Source: Alphaproteobacteria bacterium (lineage in GTDB: Bacteria; Pseudomonadota; Alphaproteobacteria; Rhizobiales; Amorphaceae). Taken from it: a stretch of 35,426 bases of DNA. The translations under genes and the position numbers were made by a program. The notes beneath the pieces are model-generated. The model saw nothing but the letters and a program-made list of their open reading frames with translations, was not told the DNA's origin and searched no databases. Location: the NCBI GenBank assembly GCA_030431335.1, contig JAUIJH010000041.1, positions 1 to 35,426 of the forward strand. Reading direction: 5' to 3'. Below, one piece after another: positions 1-8,061 of this stretch. Each line of letters opens with the position of its first letter. Within the stretch, counting starts at the first letter, position 1.

Positions 1-915
1 CCGGGCGCCGTCGAGGCCGCCCTCGGCGACGAGGTGGGCCACAGCGCCCGCTCCTACCATTTCGGCGGCGCGGTCTATGGCCTGCCCACCGACGCGGCCG
101 CCCAGGTCGCCGCCTACCGGCCCGACCTCCTGGCCGAGCTCGACATGGAGGTGCCGCGCACCCTGTCGGACGTGCTGGCGCTCGCCCGCGCCGCCCGCGC
201 CAAGGGTCGCCACATGGCGCTCGCCGCCTGCCCCACCGACGCCATCTGCATGGTGATGAGCTATTCGGTGAACCTCCGGGGCCACGGCGAGGACCTTTAC
301 TCCGACAAGGCGACGCTGGGCGACGCGCTCGACATCCTCACCGAGCTGATGAGCCTCGCCCACCCGCAATCGGCCGAGCGCAACCCGATCGCGACGCTCA
401 ATGCCATGGCGTCCGGCGACGAGATCGTCTACGTGCCCCTCGCCTTCGGCTACTCCAACTATGCCCGCAAGGGTGTTTCGCCGCTGGTGCTGGCGGCCGA
501 TTTCGCCGGCCCCGGCCCCGTGCCCTCGGCGGGCGCGCTCCTGGGCGGGGCGGGCTGTGCGCTCACCCATTCGTGCAAGGATCGCGAGGCGGCCGCCCGC
601 TACCTCACCTGGCTGCACCGGCCCGAAGTGATGGCCGGCACCTATTTCACCGCCGGCGGCCAGCCGGGCAGCCGCGGCGCGTGGCAGGACGAGGCCGTCA
701 ACGCCGCCTCCAACGACTTCTTCCGCGCCACCCTCGCCACCCTCGACGGCGCCTATCTGCGCCCGCGCTTCCACGGCTTCGTGCCCTACTTCAAGGCCGT
801 CGGCGACACCGTGAACGAATTCCTGCGCGGCGAGCGCCCCAAGGCCGCCACCATCGACGCCATCGTCGACGGCTATTCCAAAGCCGCCGCCTCGAGCCCC
901 AAGCTCGATGCGTAG
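1..915 (+). CDS. Extracellular solute-binding protein, family 1 (5' end missing)
   Basis: The frame is open from base 1, so the N-terminus, including any signal peptide, lies outside the window; the GTG at 34 is internal. About 304 residues are visible. They resemble the C-terminal three quarters of sugar-type (CUT1) ABC binding proteins: a GGAVYGLPTD segment that fits the ligand-cleft strand, a later RYLTWLHRPEVMAG helix typical of the C-terminal lobe, and a C-terminal helix near the FLRGERPKAATIDAI stretch. It ends 30 bp before the CoA-transferase gene on the same strand, so it is probably co-transcribed. A second, complete binding protein of the same broad family follows at 2231, which makes this one either an alternative receptor for the same permeases or the end of another system upstream. 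Family call is by fold-like motifs; the substrate is unknown. Confidence 0.75.
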   Translation, partial: PGAVEAALGDEVGHSARSYHFGGAVYGLPTDAAAQVAAYRPDLLAELDMEVPRTLSDVLALARAARAKGRHMALAACPTDAICMVMSYSVNLRGHGEDLYSDKATLGDALDILTELMSLAHPQSAERNPIATLNAMASGDEIVYVPLAFGYSNYARKGVSPLVLAADFAGPGPVPSAGALLGGAGCALTHSCKDREAAARYLTWLHRPEVMAGTYFTAGGQPGSRGAWQDEAVNAASNDFFRATLATLDGAYLRPRFHGFVPYFKAVGDTVNEFLRGERPKAATIDAIVDGYSKAAASSPKLDA

Positions 916-945
916 CCCCAACATCAGCGCAACAGGAGCCGCCCG

Positions 946-2157
946 ATGACCAAGGCGCTGTCCGACGTCACCATCCTCGATTTCAGCCACCTTTTGCAGG
1001 GACCGTTCGCGACGCAGCTGCTGGGGGACATGGGTGCCAACGTGATCAAGGTGGAGCGCCCCGGCCAGGGCGACCTCTTCCGCACCATGACCTTCTTCAA
1101 CGAATGGGTGGGCGGCACCGAGAGCCCCAACTTTCTCGCCTGGAACCGCAACAAGCGCTCCATCGCGCTCGACCTCAAGAGCCCGGACGCGCGCGCCGCG
1201 CTGATGCGCATGGCCGAGCGCGCCGACGTGGTGGTGCAGAATTTCCGCCCCGGCGTGATGAAGCGGCTCGGCTACGGCTACGAGGACTTCGCCAAGATCA
1301 ACCCGAAGATCATCTATTGCTCGGGCTCCGGCTACGGCGAGGACGGGCCCTACGTCACCCGCCCGGGCCAGGACATGCTCATCCAGGGCCTGTCGGGCCT
1401 GATGGCCGCCACCGGCCAGGCGGACGGCCCGCCGGTGCCCGTGGGCGCCGGCTTCGCCGACCAGATCGGCGCGCTCAACATGGTCTATTCCATCCTCACC
1501 GCGCTCTACTATCGTGAGCGGCACGGCGAGGGTCAGGAGATCAAGGTCAACCTCCTCGCCGGTCTGATGCAACATCAGATGCAGGAGTACGTGGCGGTGC
1601 TGAATTTCGGGCGCGACTTCGAGCGGCCCCGCTCCGGCATCGGCCATCCGGGCATGGAGGCACCCTTCGGCGCCTACCCCACCGCCGACGGCTGGGTCAC
1701 CATCGCGATGAGCCCGTTCAAGAAGCTGGTCGAGGTGCTCGAGGCACCCGACCTTGCCGCCTACGACGACCCGGCCATCCTCTACGGCCAGCGCGACGAG
1801 ATCTGGCGCGCCATCGCCGAGCACACCAAAAAGTACCCCACCGCGGCGCTGATGGAGAAGATGCTTGCCGCCGACATCTGGTGCGGCGAGGTGCGCACCC
1901 ACTCGGAGGCGGCGCAGGACCCGCAGGTGAAGCACATGGGCGCCATCACCTCCTACGAGCACCCGACGGCCGGCAATGTGAAGACCATCGCCCCCGCGGT
2001 GTCGCTGTCCAAGACCCCGCCCACCATCGAGCGGCACGCGCCGCTGGTGGGCGAGCACACGCGCGAAGTCCTCGGCGAGTTCGGCTTCAGCGAGGGGGAG
2101 ATCGAGGGGCTGATCACTTCGGGCGCCGCGGCGCAGGCCCAGGCGGAGGCGGCCTAG
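946..2157 (+). CDS. CaiB/BaiF (class III) CoA-transferase
   Basis: A 403-residue protein, normal for class III CoA-transferases, which move CoA between acyl groups through an aspartyl-CoA intermediate. The N-terminus has the family pattern (DFSHLLQGPFATQLLGDMGA and VIKVERPGQGD), followed by NRNKRSIALDLK and NFRPGVMKRLGYGYE. Asp143 in RPGQDMLIQGLSG lies where the catalytic aspartate of formyl-CoA transferase-type enzymes sits. The start is the ATG preceded by caggagccgcccg. It lies between two binding-protein genes and ahead of a sugar-type ABC importer, enoyl-CoA hydratase and SDR, so it probably activates the imported carboxylic acid (or a metabolite of it) to its CoA thioester. Cytoplasmic. 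The acyl donor and acceptor cannot be told from sequence. Confidence 0.92.
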   Translation: MTKALSDVTILDFSHLLQGPFATQLLGDMGANVIKVERPGQGDLFRTMTFFNEWVGGTESPNFLAWNRNKRSIALDLKSPDARAALMRMAERADVVVQNFRPGVMKRLGYGYEDFAKINPKIIYCSGSGYGEDGPYVTRPGQDMLIQGLSGLMAATGQADGPPVPVGAGFADQIGALNMVYSILTALYYRERHGEGQEIKVNLLAGLMQHQMQEYVAVLNFGRDFERPRSGIGHPGMEAPFGAYPTADGWVTIAMSPFKKLVEVLEAPDLAAYDDPAILYGQRDEIWRAIAEHTKKYPTAALMEKMLAADIWCGEVRTHSEAAQDPQVKHMGAITSYEHPTAGNVKTIAPAVSLSKTPPTIERHAPLVGEHTREVLGEFGFSEGEIEGLITSGAAAQAQAEAA

Positions 2158-2169
2158 CCTCGCCAAACC

Positions 2170-2181
2170 GGCCCGCGGGCC
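2170..2181. repeat. 12-bp perfect palindrome in the CoA-transferase/binding-protein gap
   Basis: The sequence GGCCCGCGGGCC reads the same on both strands. It lies in the 73-bp gap before the binding-protein gene at 2231. At this GC content such a site can arise by chance, and no promoter is obvious around it. I record it only as a possible protein-binding site. Confidence 0.2.
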
Positions 2182-2230
2182 ACCACAACAGCCGCCCGGT
2201 CAACGGCGCGGCAGCATGGGAGGAACGACG

Positions 2231-3451
2231 ATGAAACGGCTACTCACATCCGTTGCGATGGCGGCGCTGCTGACGGCGGCGCCGGCCATGGCGCAGGACA
2301 AGACCGTGCTCCAGTTCTGGGACAACCAGCAGACCGAATCTGGCCTGTCGGACTACCAGCGCGCGGCGGTGGAGCGCTTCGAGGCGGAAAACCCAGACGT
2401 GACGGTCAACGTCACCACCATTCCCTATCCGGAATACCAGCAGCGGCTATTGACGGCGGTCCAGGGCGGCAACGCGCCCGACATCGCCACGCTCGACCAG
2501 ATCTGGGTCGCCGCCTTCGCCGCCGCCGGCGCGGTCGAGGATCTCAGCGAAGAGGCCGCGGCGGCCGGCCTCACCAAGGACAAGTTCTTCCCCGGCGCCT
2601 GGGATTCGGCAAGCTACGAAGGCGGCCTCTACGGCATCCCCTTCAACGTCGATGTCTGGCAGTTCTCCTTCTACAACGCCGCCCTGTTGCAGGAGGCGGG
2701 CGTCGACCCCGCCTCGCTCGCCACCTGGGACGGCCTCAAGGCTGCCGCCGAAGCGGTGACGGACCGCGCCGCCGGCCGCTTCGGCGTCGGCCTGTTCGGC
2801 CACGAGGGCGAAGACACCGTCGTCGTGATGAACTCGTTCGTCTTCTCCAACGGCGGCAGCGTGCTCGGCGAGGACGGGTCCTGCGCGCTCGACGAGCCGG
2901 CCGCCATCGAGGCGCTCACCTACTTGCAGAGCCTCGTCCCCTACGCGCCGCAGGGCATCCTCAACGCCTCGTCCGGCGACATGCGCCAGCTCTTCCTCAA
3001 CGGCTCGCTCGCCATCGAGTTCTGGCCCGCGCTGGAGCAGCCCACCTTGCAAAAGAGCGCCATCGACTGGGGCTTCGTCAACGGCACCGCGCCGGAGGGC
3101 AAAACCCCGGTCGGCACCTATGGCGGCTGGAATCTCGCCATCTTCTCCGCCTCGCCCAACAAGGACGCGGCAATGCGCTTCGCCGAATTCCTCACCCGCG
3201 AGGACGTCAACGGCGACGTGGTCGACCTCGTCCCGGCCAACACCAAGGCCGCCGCCGCCTTCCTCGCCGCCAACCGCGAAGGCCCGGACGAAATCATGGC
3301 GCACCTGGAAAACGCGCGCCCGCGCCCCCTGTCGCCGCGCTATCTGGAAGTCGCCGACATCGAGGTCCGCCTCGCCCAGGACGTCTATTCCGGCGAGGAC
3401 GTCGCCGCCGCCGCCAAGAAGGCGTGCGACGCAATCGACGCGCTGAACTGA
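2231..3451 (+). CDS. CUT1-type ABC transporter substrate-binding protein
   Basis: A 406-residue periplasmic binding protein. I chose the ATG at 2231 rather than the in-frame ATG at 2216 because GGGAGGAACGACG (2218-2230) is an ideal ribosome site for it and the protein then begins with a clean signal peptide (MKRLLTSVAMAALLTAAPAM, cleavage near AMA-QD). The mature part starts with KTVLQFWDNQQ and has AVERFEAENPDVTVNV, typical of family 1 solute-binding proteins, and ends with a C-terminal lobe carrying AMRFAEFLTREDV. It should deliver substrate to the two permeases encoded downstream. A 272-bp gap full of inverted repeats separates it from the first permease gene, which may let this gene be expressed far above the membrane subunits. 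Substrate unknown; carbohydrate-like by family only. Confidence 0.93.
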   Translation: MKRLLTSVAMAALLTAAPAMAQDKTVLQFWDNQQTESGLSDYQRAAVERFEAENPDVTVNVTTIPYPEYQQRLLTAVQGGNAPDIATLDQIWVAAFAAAGAVEDLSEEAAAAGLTKDKFFPGAWDSASYEGGLYGIPFNVDVWQFSFYNAALLQEAGVDPASLATWDGLKAAAEAVTDRAAGRFGVGLFGHEGEDTVVVMNSFVFSNGGSVLGEDGSCALDEPAAIEALTYLQSLVPYAPQGILNASSGDMRQLFLNGSLAIEFWPALEQPTLQKSAIDWGFVNGTAPEGKTPVGTYGGWNLAIFSASPNKDAAMRFAEFLTREDVNGDVVDLVPANTKAAAAFLAANREGPDEIMAHLENARPRPLSPRYLEVADIEVRLAQDVYSGEDVAAAAKKACDAIDALN

Positions 3452-3459
3452 GCCAAAAA

Positions 3460-3560
3460 GGGCTGCGGCGGCGTCAAGGGGCCGCCCGCAGCCACGCGCA
3501 GGCGAAGCCGAGCATGGCGAGGACGGGGCGAAGCCGAACCCCTTGACGCCGCCGCAGCCC
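3460..3560. repeat. 22-bp perfect inverted repeat (intercistronic hairpin 1)
   Basis: The arms 3460-3481 and 3539-3560 are perfect reverse complements over 22 bp and are separated by 57 bp. The arms contain the core CTGCGGCGGCGTCAAGG. Outside them AGCC (3451-3454) can pair with GGCT (3561-3564). The loop carries an 11-bp direct repeat, GGCGAAGCCGA, at 3501-3511 and 3527-3537. In mRNA this forms a very stable stem right after the binding-protein stop codon (3449-3451). No run of U follows, so an mRNA-stabilising or attenuating stem is likelier than a classical terminator. It could also be a copy of a dispersed intergenic repeat. Confidence 0.85.
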
Positions 3561-3575
3561 GGCTCACCCTGGATC

Positions 3576-3620
3576 GGGGTTTCAGGTCACTTGCCCGAAG
3601 GGCAAATGATCCTGAACCCC
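3576..3620. repeat. Imperfect long stem with 3-nt loop (intercistronic hairpin 2)
   Basis: GGGGTT-t-CAGG-TCA-c-TTGCCC, loop GAA, then GGGCAA-a-TGA-t-CCTG-AACCCC: 19 base pairs interrupted only by single-base bulges or mismatches. This is a compact, REP-like palindrome lying 15 bp after hairpin 1. Its shape (tight loop, bulged stem, about 45 bp) is that of bacterial repetitive palindromic elements, but a genome search would be needed to show copies. Confidence 0.8.
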
Positions 3621-3637
3621 TGCCCATCGGCGAGATG

Positions 3638-3671
3638 GGAGGAGCGCGAGGGGGGAACGCCCTCGCCCTCC
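3638..3671. repeat. Bulged stem-loop (intercistronic hairpin 3)
   Basis: GGAGG (3638-3642), a 3-nt bulge and GCGAGGG (3646-3652) pair with CCCTCGC (3660-3666) and CCTCC (3667-3671), leaving a 7-nt loop. A fourth small hairpin, GGCGC-GCA-GCGCC, follows at about 3687-3699, just before the permease ribosome site GGGAGG (3710-3715). The 272-bp gap therefore holds inverted repeats almost end to end and no gene that I can support. Confidence 0.65.
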
Positions 3672-3723
3672 TACTAAAACAAAGCCGGCGCGCAGCGCCG
3701 TCCGTACCAGGGAGGCCCCCGAA

Positions 3724-4608
3724 GTGCTGCGAGACCGCTGGATGTCTTTCGCGTTCCTCGCGCCCGCGGTGCTGCTGCTCGGCGTCTTCCTCTACTATCC
3801 GATGATCGGCACGGTCATCGAGAGCTTCTATTCAACCTCGTTCATCAACCCCAATCCCGCCTTCGTCGGCTTCAAGCAGTACGAGACGGTGATGGGCAAG
3901 GCGGAGTTCTGGCAGGTCCTCGCCAACTCGCTGGTGTGGACCGTCTGCGTCGTGGCCCTGCAGAACGTGATCGGCTTTTTCGTGGCGGTGCTCCTCAACC
4001 AGGCGCTGCCGGCGCAGGGGCTCGTGCGCGCCGTCGTGCTCCTACCGTGGGTGCTGCCGGGCGTCGTCGTCGCGATACTGTGGCGCTTCATGTACGACCC
4101 GCAGCTCGGGCTCATCAATTCGTTCCTGATCAGCGCCGGGCTCACCACCGAGGGCATCGCCTGGCTCGCGGACAAGACCACCGCGATGGGCGCCGTCATC
4201 CTCGCGGCGGTGTGGAAGGGCTTCCCCTTCTCGGCGCTGATCTACCTGGCGGCACTGCAAAGCGTCGACCGCGAGCAGATCGAGGCGGCCACCATCGACG
4301 GCGCCGGCGCGCTGCGCCGGCTGCGCGACGTCGTGCTGCCGGCGATCCGCAACGTCATCCTCGTCAACGTGGTGCTGACGACGATCCTCACCTTCAACTA
4401 TTTCGACATCGTGTGGGTGCTCACCCGCGGCGGCCCGCAAGGGGCCACCGACATCTTCCCCACCAAGATCTACGAGCTCGGCTTCGGCCAGTTCCGCTTC
4501 GGCGAGGCGGCCACCTACGGCGTCGCCTCCATCGGGGTGCTGGCGCTGGTGGCCGCGCTCTACGTCCTCGCCCAGCGGGCCGGGAGCCGTCGGCGGAGGC
4601 CGGTCTGA
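3724..4608 (+). CDS. CUT1 ABC transporter permease (MalF/UgpA-like)
   Basis: A 294-residue inner-membrane permease with six likely membrane segments; the first is FAFLAPAVLLLGVFLYYPMI. The cytoplasmic EAA loop that docks the ATPase is seen as EQIEAATIDGAGALRRLRDV, followed by VLPAIRN. The GTG start at 3724 is used because GGGAGG lies 8 bp upstream and the first membrane segment follows directly. Its stop (TGA) shares one base with the ATG of the next permease, so the two are translationally coupled, as expected for a heterodimeric channel. With the protein at 2231 and the ATPase at 7003 it makes a complete CUT1 importer. Substrate unknown. Confidence 0.93.
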   Translation: MLRDRWMSFAFLAPAVLLLGVFLYYPMIGTVIESFYSTSFINPNPAFVGFKQYETVMGKAEFWQVLANSLVWTVCVVALQNVIGFFVAVLLNQALPAQGLVRAVVLLPWVLPGVVVAILWRFMYDPQLGLINSFLISAGLTTEGIAWLADKTTAMGAVILAAVWKGFPFSALIYLAALQSVDREQIEAATIDGAGALRRLRDVVLPAIRNVILVNVVLTTILTFNYFDIVWVLTRGGPQGATDIFPTKIYELGFGQFRFGEAATYGVASIGVLALVAALYVLAQRAGSRRRRPV

Positions 4609-5438
4609 TGCGCCGCGCTCCCCTCGCGCGCAAGGCGGCGCTGGTGGCGGCCGAGCTCGCCGTCGCCGCCTTCGTGCTGGTGCCCTTCTTCTGGATGGTC
4701 TCGGTCAGCCTCAAGCCGCCCGACGAGCCGTTCGCGATCCCGGCCCGCCTGTGGCCGCAGGATCCGACGTTCGAGAACTACATCGCCGCCTTCCGGCCCG
4801 AGTTCCGCACCTATTTCCTCAACTCGCTGGTGGTATCGCTGACGAGCGTCGCCATCACCGTCGGCCTCGCGCTGGTGGCGGCCTACGCCTTCAGCCGCAC
4901 CAAGCTCCTGATCGTGTCGGGGCTCCTCGCGCTGGTCGTCCTGGCGCAGATGTTTCCGCACGCCGCCATCATCATCCCGATCTACAAGATGATGCGCGCC
5001 GGCGACCTCCTCAACACCTACGCCTCGCTGATCATCGCCTATGTCAGCGTGACGCTGCCGGTGGCGATCTGGATGCTGCGCGGCTTCCTCAAGGGCCTGC
5101 CCCAGAGCCTGGAGGAGGCGGCCAGCATCGACGGCGCCGGCCCCTTCCGGGTGTTCCGCGAGATCGTGGTGCCGCTGGCGCGCCCGGGCATCATCGCCAC
5201 CGCCGTCTACGTCCTGATCGTGACGTGGCAGGAGTTCCTGTTCGCGCTCTCCTTCACCTCCACGCGCGACATGCGGACCCTGCCCGTGGGGATGAACGAT
5301 TTCATCGGCCAGTACGGCATCCGCTATGGCGAATTGATGGCCTCCTCGGTGCTGATCTCGATCCCGGTGGTGGCCGTCTTCTACGTTCTGCAACGCTATT
5401 TCGTCGCCGGCATCACCGCCGGCGCGGTGAAAGGCTGA
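4608..5438 (+). CDS. CUT1 ABC transporter permease (MalG/UgpE-like)
   Basis: A 276-residue permease, the usual length for MalG-type subunits. The start ATG at 4608 overlaps the previous stop by one base (TGATG). It opens with a membrane helix (LVAAELAVAAFVLVPFFWMV) and SVSLKPPDEPFAIP, the MalG-type periplasmic start, then NSLVVSLTSVAITVGLALVA. The EAA loop is QSLEEAASIDGAGPFRVFRE, followed by IVVPLARPG. It forms the channel with the preceding permease. The stop is only one base before the ATG of the enoyl-CoA hydratase gene, so transport and catabolic genes are in one transcription unit. Confidence 0.94.
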   Translation: MRRAPLARKAALVAAELAVAAFVLVPFFWMVSVSLKPPDEPFAIPARLWPQDPTFENYIAAFRPEFRTYFLNSLVVSLTSVAITVGLALVAAYAFSRTKLLIVSGLLALVVLAQMFPHAAIIIPIYKMMRAGDLLNTYASLIIAYVSVTLPVAIWMLRGFLKGLPQSLEEAASIDGAGPFRVFREIVVPLARPGIIATAVYVLIVTWQEFLFALSFTSTRDMRTLPVGMNDFIGQYGIRYGELMASSVLISIPVVAVFYVLQRYFVAGITAGAVKG

Positions 5439-5439
5439 C

Positions 5440-6222
5440 ATGGCGCACGACCCTCTCCTGCGTGAAACCGATGGCGGTGTCGCGACCCTCATCTTCAACC
5501 GCCCCGACAAGCTCAACGCCATGTCCGAGCCCCTCATCGAGCGGCTCGACGCGGAGGTCGCAGCACTGGAGGCGGACCGCTCGGTGCGCGTGGTGGTGCT
5601 GAAGGGCGCGGGCGAGCGCGCCTTCATCGCCGGCGCCGACATCGAGGCCTATCGCGGCGGCAACCTGAAGGGCTTCATCGCCTACCAGCAGCGCTCGCGC
5701 CGCATCTTCGACCGGCTGGAGGCACTGCCGCAGCCGGTGATCGCGGCGGTGCGCGGCTTCGCGCTCGGCGGCGGCTTCGAGATCGCGCTGTGCGCCGACA
5801 TCATCGTGTGCACCGAGGACGCGCAGTTCGGCCTGCCGGAGGGGCGGCTGGGTCTGTCGCCCGGCGGCGGCGGCACGCAGCGGCTCACCCGGGCGGTGGG
5901 CAAATACGTGGCCTCGGAGCTGATGCTTGCGGGCTGGCGCATCGACGGCGCGCGCGCCCACCAGCTCGGCATCGCTGCCGCGTGCGTGCCCGCGCAGGAG
6001 CTCGACGAGGCGGTGGCGGCGCGCGTGCGCAGCTGCCTCAAGGTCGCCCCGCTGTCGCAGGCCGAAATGAAGCGGCTGATGCGCCAGGGCGTCGATGCTT
6101 CGCTTCCCACCGCCAAGACCCTCGAGCAGGAGGTGCTCTATCGCCTGTTCATGACGCAGGATGGCCTCGAAGGTGTCGCCGCGTTCCTGGAAAAGCGCAC
6201 CCCCGAATTCCGAGGAGAATGA
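5440..6222 (+). CDS. Enoyl-CoA hydratase/isomerase family protein (crotonase fold)
   Basis: A 260-residue crotonase-superfamily enzyme. The oxyanion-hole segment AGADIEAYRGGN (about residues 64-75) and the ALGGGFEIALCADI segment are present. Glu114 and Glu134 (in GLPEGRLGLSPGGGGTQRL) match the two catalytic glutamates of classical enoyl-CoA hydratases, so real hydratase chemistry is likely, though the superfamily also contains isomerases and C-C lyases. It starts one base after the permease stop and overlaps or abuts the SDR gene. In this operon it would act on the enoyl-CoA made after CoA transfer by the CaiB-type enzyme, giving a 3-hydroxyacyl-CoA for the SDR. The precise substrate is unknown. 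Confidence 0.93.
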   Translation: MAHDPLLRETDGGVATLIFNRPDKLNAMSEPLIERLDAEVAALEADRSVRVVVLKGAGERAFIAGADIEAYRGGNLKGFIAYQQRSRRIFDRLEALPQPVIAAVRGFALGGGFEIALCADIIVCTEDAQFGLPEGRLGLSPGGGGTQRLTRAVGKYVASELMLAGWRIDGARAHQLGIAAACVPAQELDEAVAARVRSCLKVAPLSQAEMKRLMRQGVDASLPTAKTLEQEVLYRLFMTQDGLEGVAAFLEKRTPEFRGE

Positions 6223-6224
6223 CC

Positions 6225-6995
6225 ATGCGTGTGGAAGACGAGCTGAAGGGCGAAGTCGCATTGATCACGGGCGCGGCGATGGGGATCGGCCTCGCCTGCG
6301 CCAAGGCGCTCGCGGAGCGCGGGGCCAAGGTGCTCCTCGCCGACATCGAGGAGGAAGCCGGTCGCGCCGCCGCGCAGGCGATCGGCCCCGCCGCCCTCTT
6401 CGCCCGCTGCGACGTCACCTCGATGGCCGACATGGTGGCGGCGGGCGAGGACGCGCGCGCCGCCTTCGGCCCCGTCACCATCCTCGTCAACAACGCGGCG
6501 CGGGCGCTGCGCGGCGTCGTCGACGCCATCGAGGAGGAGCACTGGAACACCGTCATCAACACCAACCTCACCAGCGTCTGGCGCGGCATGAAGGTCGCCG
6601 TGCCGATGATGCGCGAGGCCGGCCACGGCGCGGTGGTCAACATGTCCTCCGCCCAGTCCTTCGCGGGCTTCGCCGGCTGGCCGGCCTATGCCGCCGCCAA
6701 GGGCGCCATCAACGCGCTGACACAGCAGACCGCGGTGGACCTCGCCCCGGCCGGCATCCGCGTCAACGCCGTCGCGCCCGGCACCATCATGACGCCGCTC
6801 AACGAAAAGGTGTTCGCCGAGGTGGACGACCCGGAGGCGCTGAAGGCGGCCTGGAACAAGGCCCACCCCATCGGCCGCTTCGGCGAGGCGCACGAGGTGG
6901 CCGAGGCCGTCGCTTTCCTCGCCGGGCCGCGCGCCAGCTTCATCACCGGCGAGGTGCTGCGCGTCGACGGCGGCCTCATCATCCGCGGCGAGTAG
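6225..6995 (+). CDS. SDR-family NAD(P)-dependent oxidoreductase
   Basis: A 256-residue classical short-chain dehydrogenase. The nucleotide-binding TGAAMGIG is at residues 15-22, the NNAA motif at 89-92, and the active-site Ser142, Tyr155 and Lys159 (YAAAK) are all present. Asp40 at the end of the second strand (VLLADIEEE) favours NAD over NADP. I prefer the ATG at 6225 because GAGGAG (6212-6217) is 7 bp upstream; the ATG at 6219, which overlaps the hydratase stop as ATGA, is a possible alternative. It probably oxidises a hydroxyl group of the imported compound or of its hydroxyacyl-CoA. It is followed after 7 bp by the ATPase gene of the same importer. Confidence 0.94.
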   Translation: MRVEDELKGEVALITGAAMGIGLACAKALAERGAKVLLADIEEEAGRAAAQAIGPAALFARCDVTSMADMVAAGEDARAAFGPVTILVNNAARALRGVVDAIEEEHWNTVINTNLTSVWRGMKVAVPMMREAGHGAVVNMSSAQSFAGFAGWPAYAAAKGAINALTQQTAVDLAPAGIRVNAVAPGTIMTPLNEKVFAEVDDPEALKAAWNKAHPIGRFGEAHEVAEAVAFLAGPRASFITGEVLRVDGGLIIRGE

Positions 6996-7002
6996 CGCGG
7001 CG

Positions 7003-8061
7003 ATGGCGACCGTCACGCTCAACAAGCTCGGCAAGCGTTTCGGCGCCCTCGTCGCGCTGGAGGCGCTCGACCTTGCCATCGAGGACGGCGAGTTCCTGGT
7101 GCTGCTCGGGCCCTCGGGCTGCGGCAAGACGACGACCATGCGCATGATCGCGGGCCTCGAGGAGCCCACCAGCGGCGACATCCTGATCGACGGCACCCGC
7201 GTCAACGGCATCCACGCCCGCGACCGCGACCTTGCCATGGTGTTCCAGAACTACGCCCTCTACCCGCACATGACGGTGGGCGAGAACATCGGCTACCCGC
7301 TCAAGGTGCGCGGTGTCGACCGGGCGGAGCGGCTGCGCAAGGTGGAGGCGGCGGCGGCGCAGGTGGAGCTTTCGGGCCTCCTCCTGCGGCGGCCGGCGGA
7401 GCTGTCGGGCGGGCAGCGCCAGCGCGTGGCGCTCGCCCGCGCCATCGTGCGCACCCCGCGCCTCTTTTTGATGGACGAGCCGCTCAGCAACCTCGACGCC
7501 AAGCTGCGCACCGTGATGCGCGCCGAGCTCAAGCACCTGCAGCAATCGCTCGGCACCACCACCATCTACGTCACCCACGACCAGGTGGAGGCGATGACGC
7601 TCGCCGACCGCATCGTCGTCCTCCACGAGGCGCGCATCCAGCAGGTCGGCACCCCGCACGAGGTCTATACCCGCCCCGCCAACACCTTCGTCGCCGGCTT
7701 CATCGGCTCTCCGCCCATGAACCTCCTCGCCGGCGAGATCCGCGACGGCGCCTTCCGCCACGCCGCCGGCACGGTCCCCCTCGCCGCCGCGCCAAGAGGA
7801 GAGGTTGTGCTGGGCGCCCGGCCGGAGGACCTTGCCCTTGCCGCCCCCGCCGACGCGCACCTCACCGGCACGGTGTTCTCGTCCGAGCTTCTGGGCGATT
7901 CCACCCTCGTCAACGTCGCCATCGGGGACGGGCTCGTCGCGGTGAAGGTGGGGCCGGACGAGGGCCAGCGCGTCGGCGCCGCGATCGGCGTGCGCGTCGC
8001 CCCGGCCAAGACCCACCTCTTCGCCGCCGAAGGAGGCCGACGCCTGGAGACCCAGCCATGA
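7003..8061 (+). CDS. CUT1 ABC transporter ATP-binding protein (MalK/UgpC-like)
   Basis: A 352-residue ATPase with Walker A GPSGCGKTT (residues 36-44), Q-loop VFQNYALYPHMTV, signature LSGGQRQRVALARAI, Walker B LFLMDEPLSNLDAKLR and the H-loop THDQ. The extra roughly 120 residues after the ATPase core form the TOBE/regulatory domain of MalK-type subunits. It should form a homodimer that powers the two permeases encoded at 3724 and 4608. The transporter genes are interrupted by hydratase and SDR genes, an unusual order that supports a common substrate. The stop overlaps the next start (ATGA at 8058-8061). Confidence 0.96.
   Translation: MATVTLNKLGKRFGALVALEALDLAIEDGEFLVLLGPSGCGKTTTMRMIAGLEEPTSGDILIDGTRVNGIHARDRDLAMVFQNYALYPHMTVGENIGYPLKVRGVDRAERLRKVEAAAAQVELSGLLLRRPAELSGGQRQRVALARAIVRTPRLFLMDEPLSNLDAKLRTVMRAELKHLQQSLGTTTIYVTHDQVEAMTLADRIVVLHEARIQQVGTPHEVYTRPANTFVAGFIGSPPMNLLAGEIRDGAFRHAAGTVPLAAAPRGEVVLGARPEDLALAAPADAHLTGTVFSSELLGDSTLVNVAIGDGLVAVKVGPDEGQRVGAAIGVRVAPAKTHLFAAEGGRRLETQP

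Noticed and set aside
3460..3560. 22-bp inverted repeat considered as ends of an insertion sequence
   Set aside because: Only 57 bp lie between the arms, with no transposase frame and no flanking target-site duplication.
3460..3671. Intergenic hairpins considered as a classical rho-independent terminator or a riboswitch
   Set aside because: No U-tract follows any stem, and no known riboswitch core could be recognised. The following permease gene needs transcription from upstream because no promoter is obvious.
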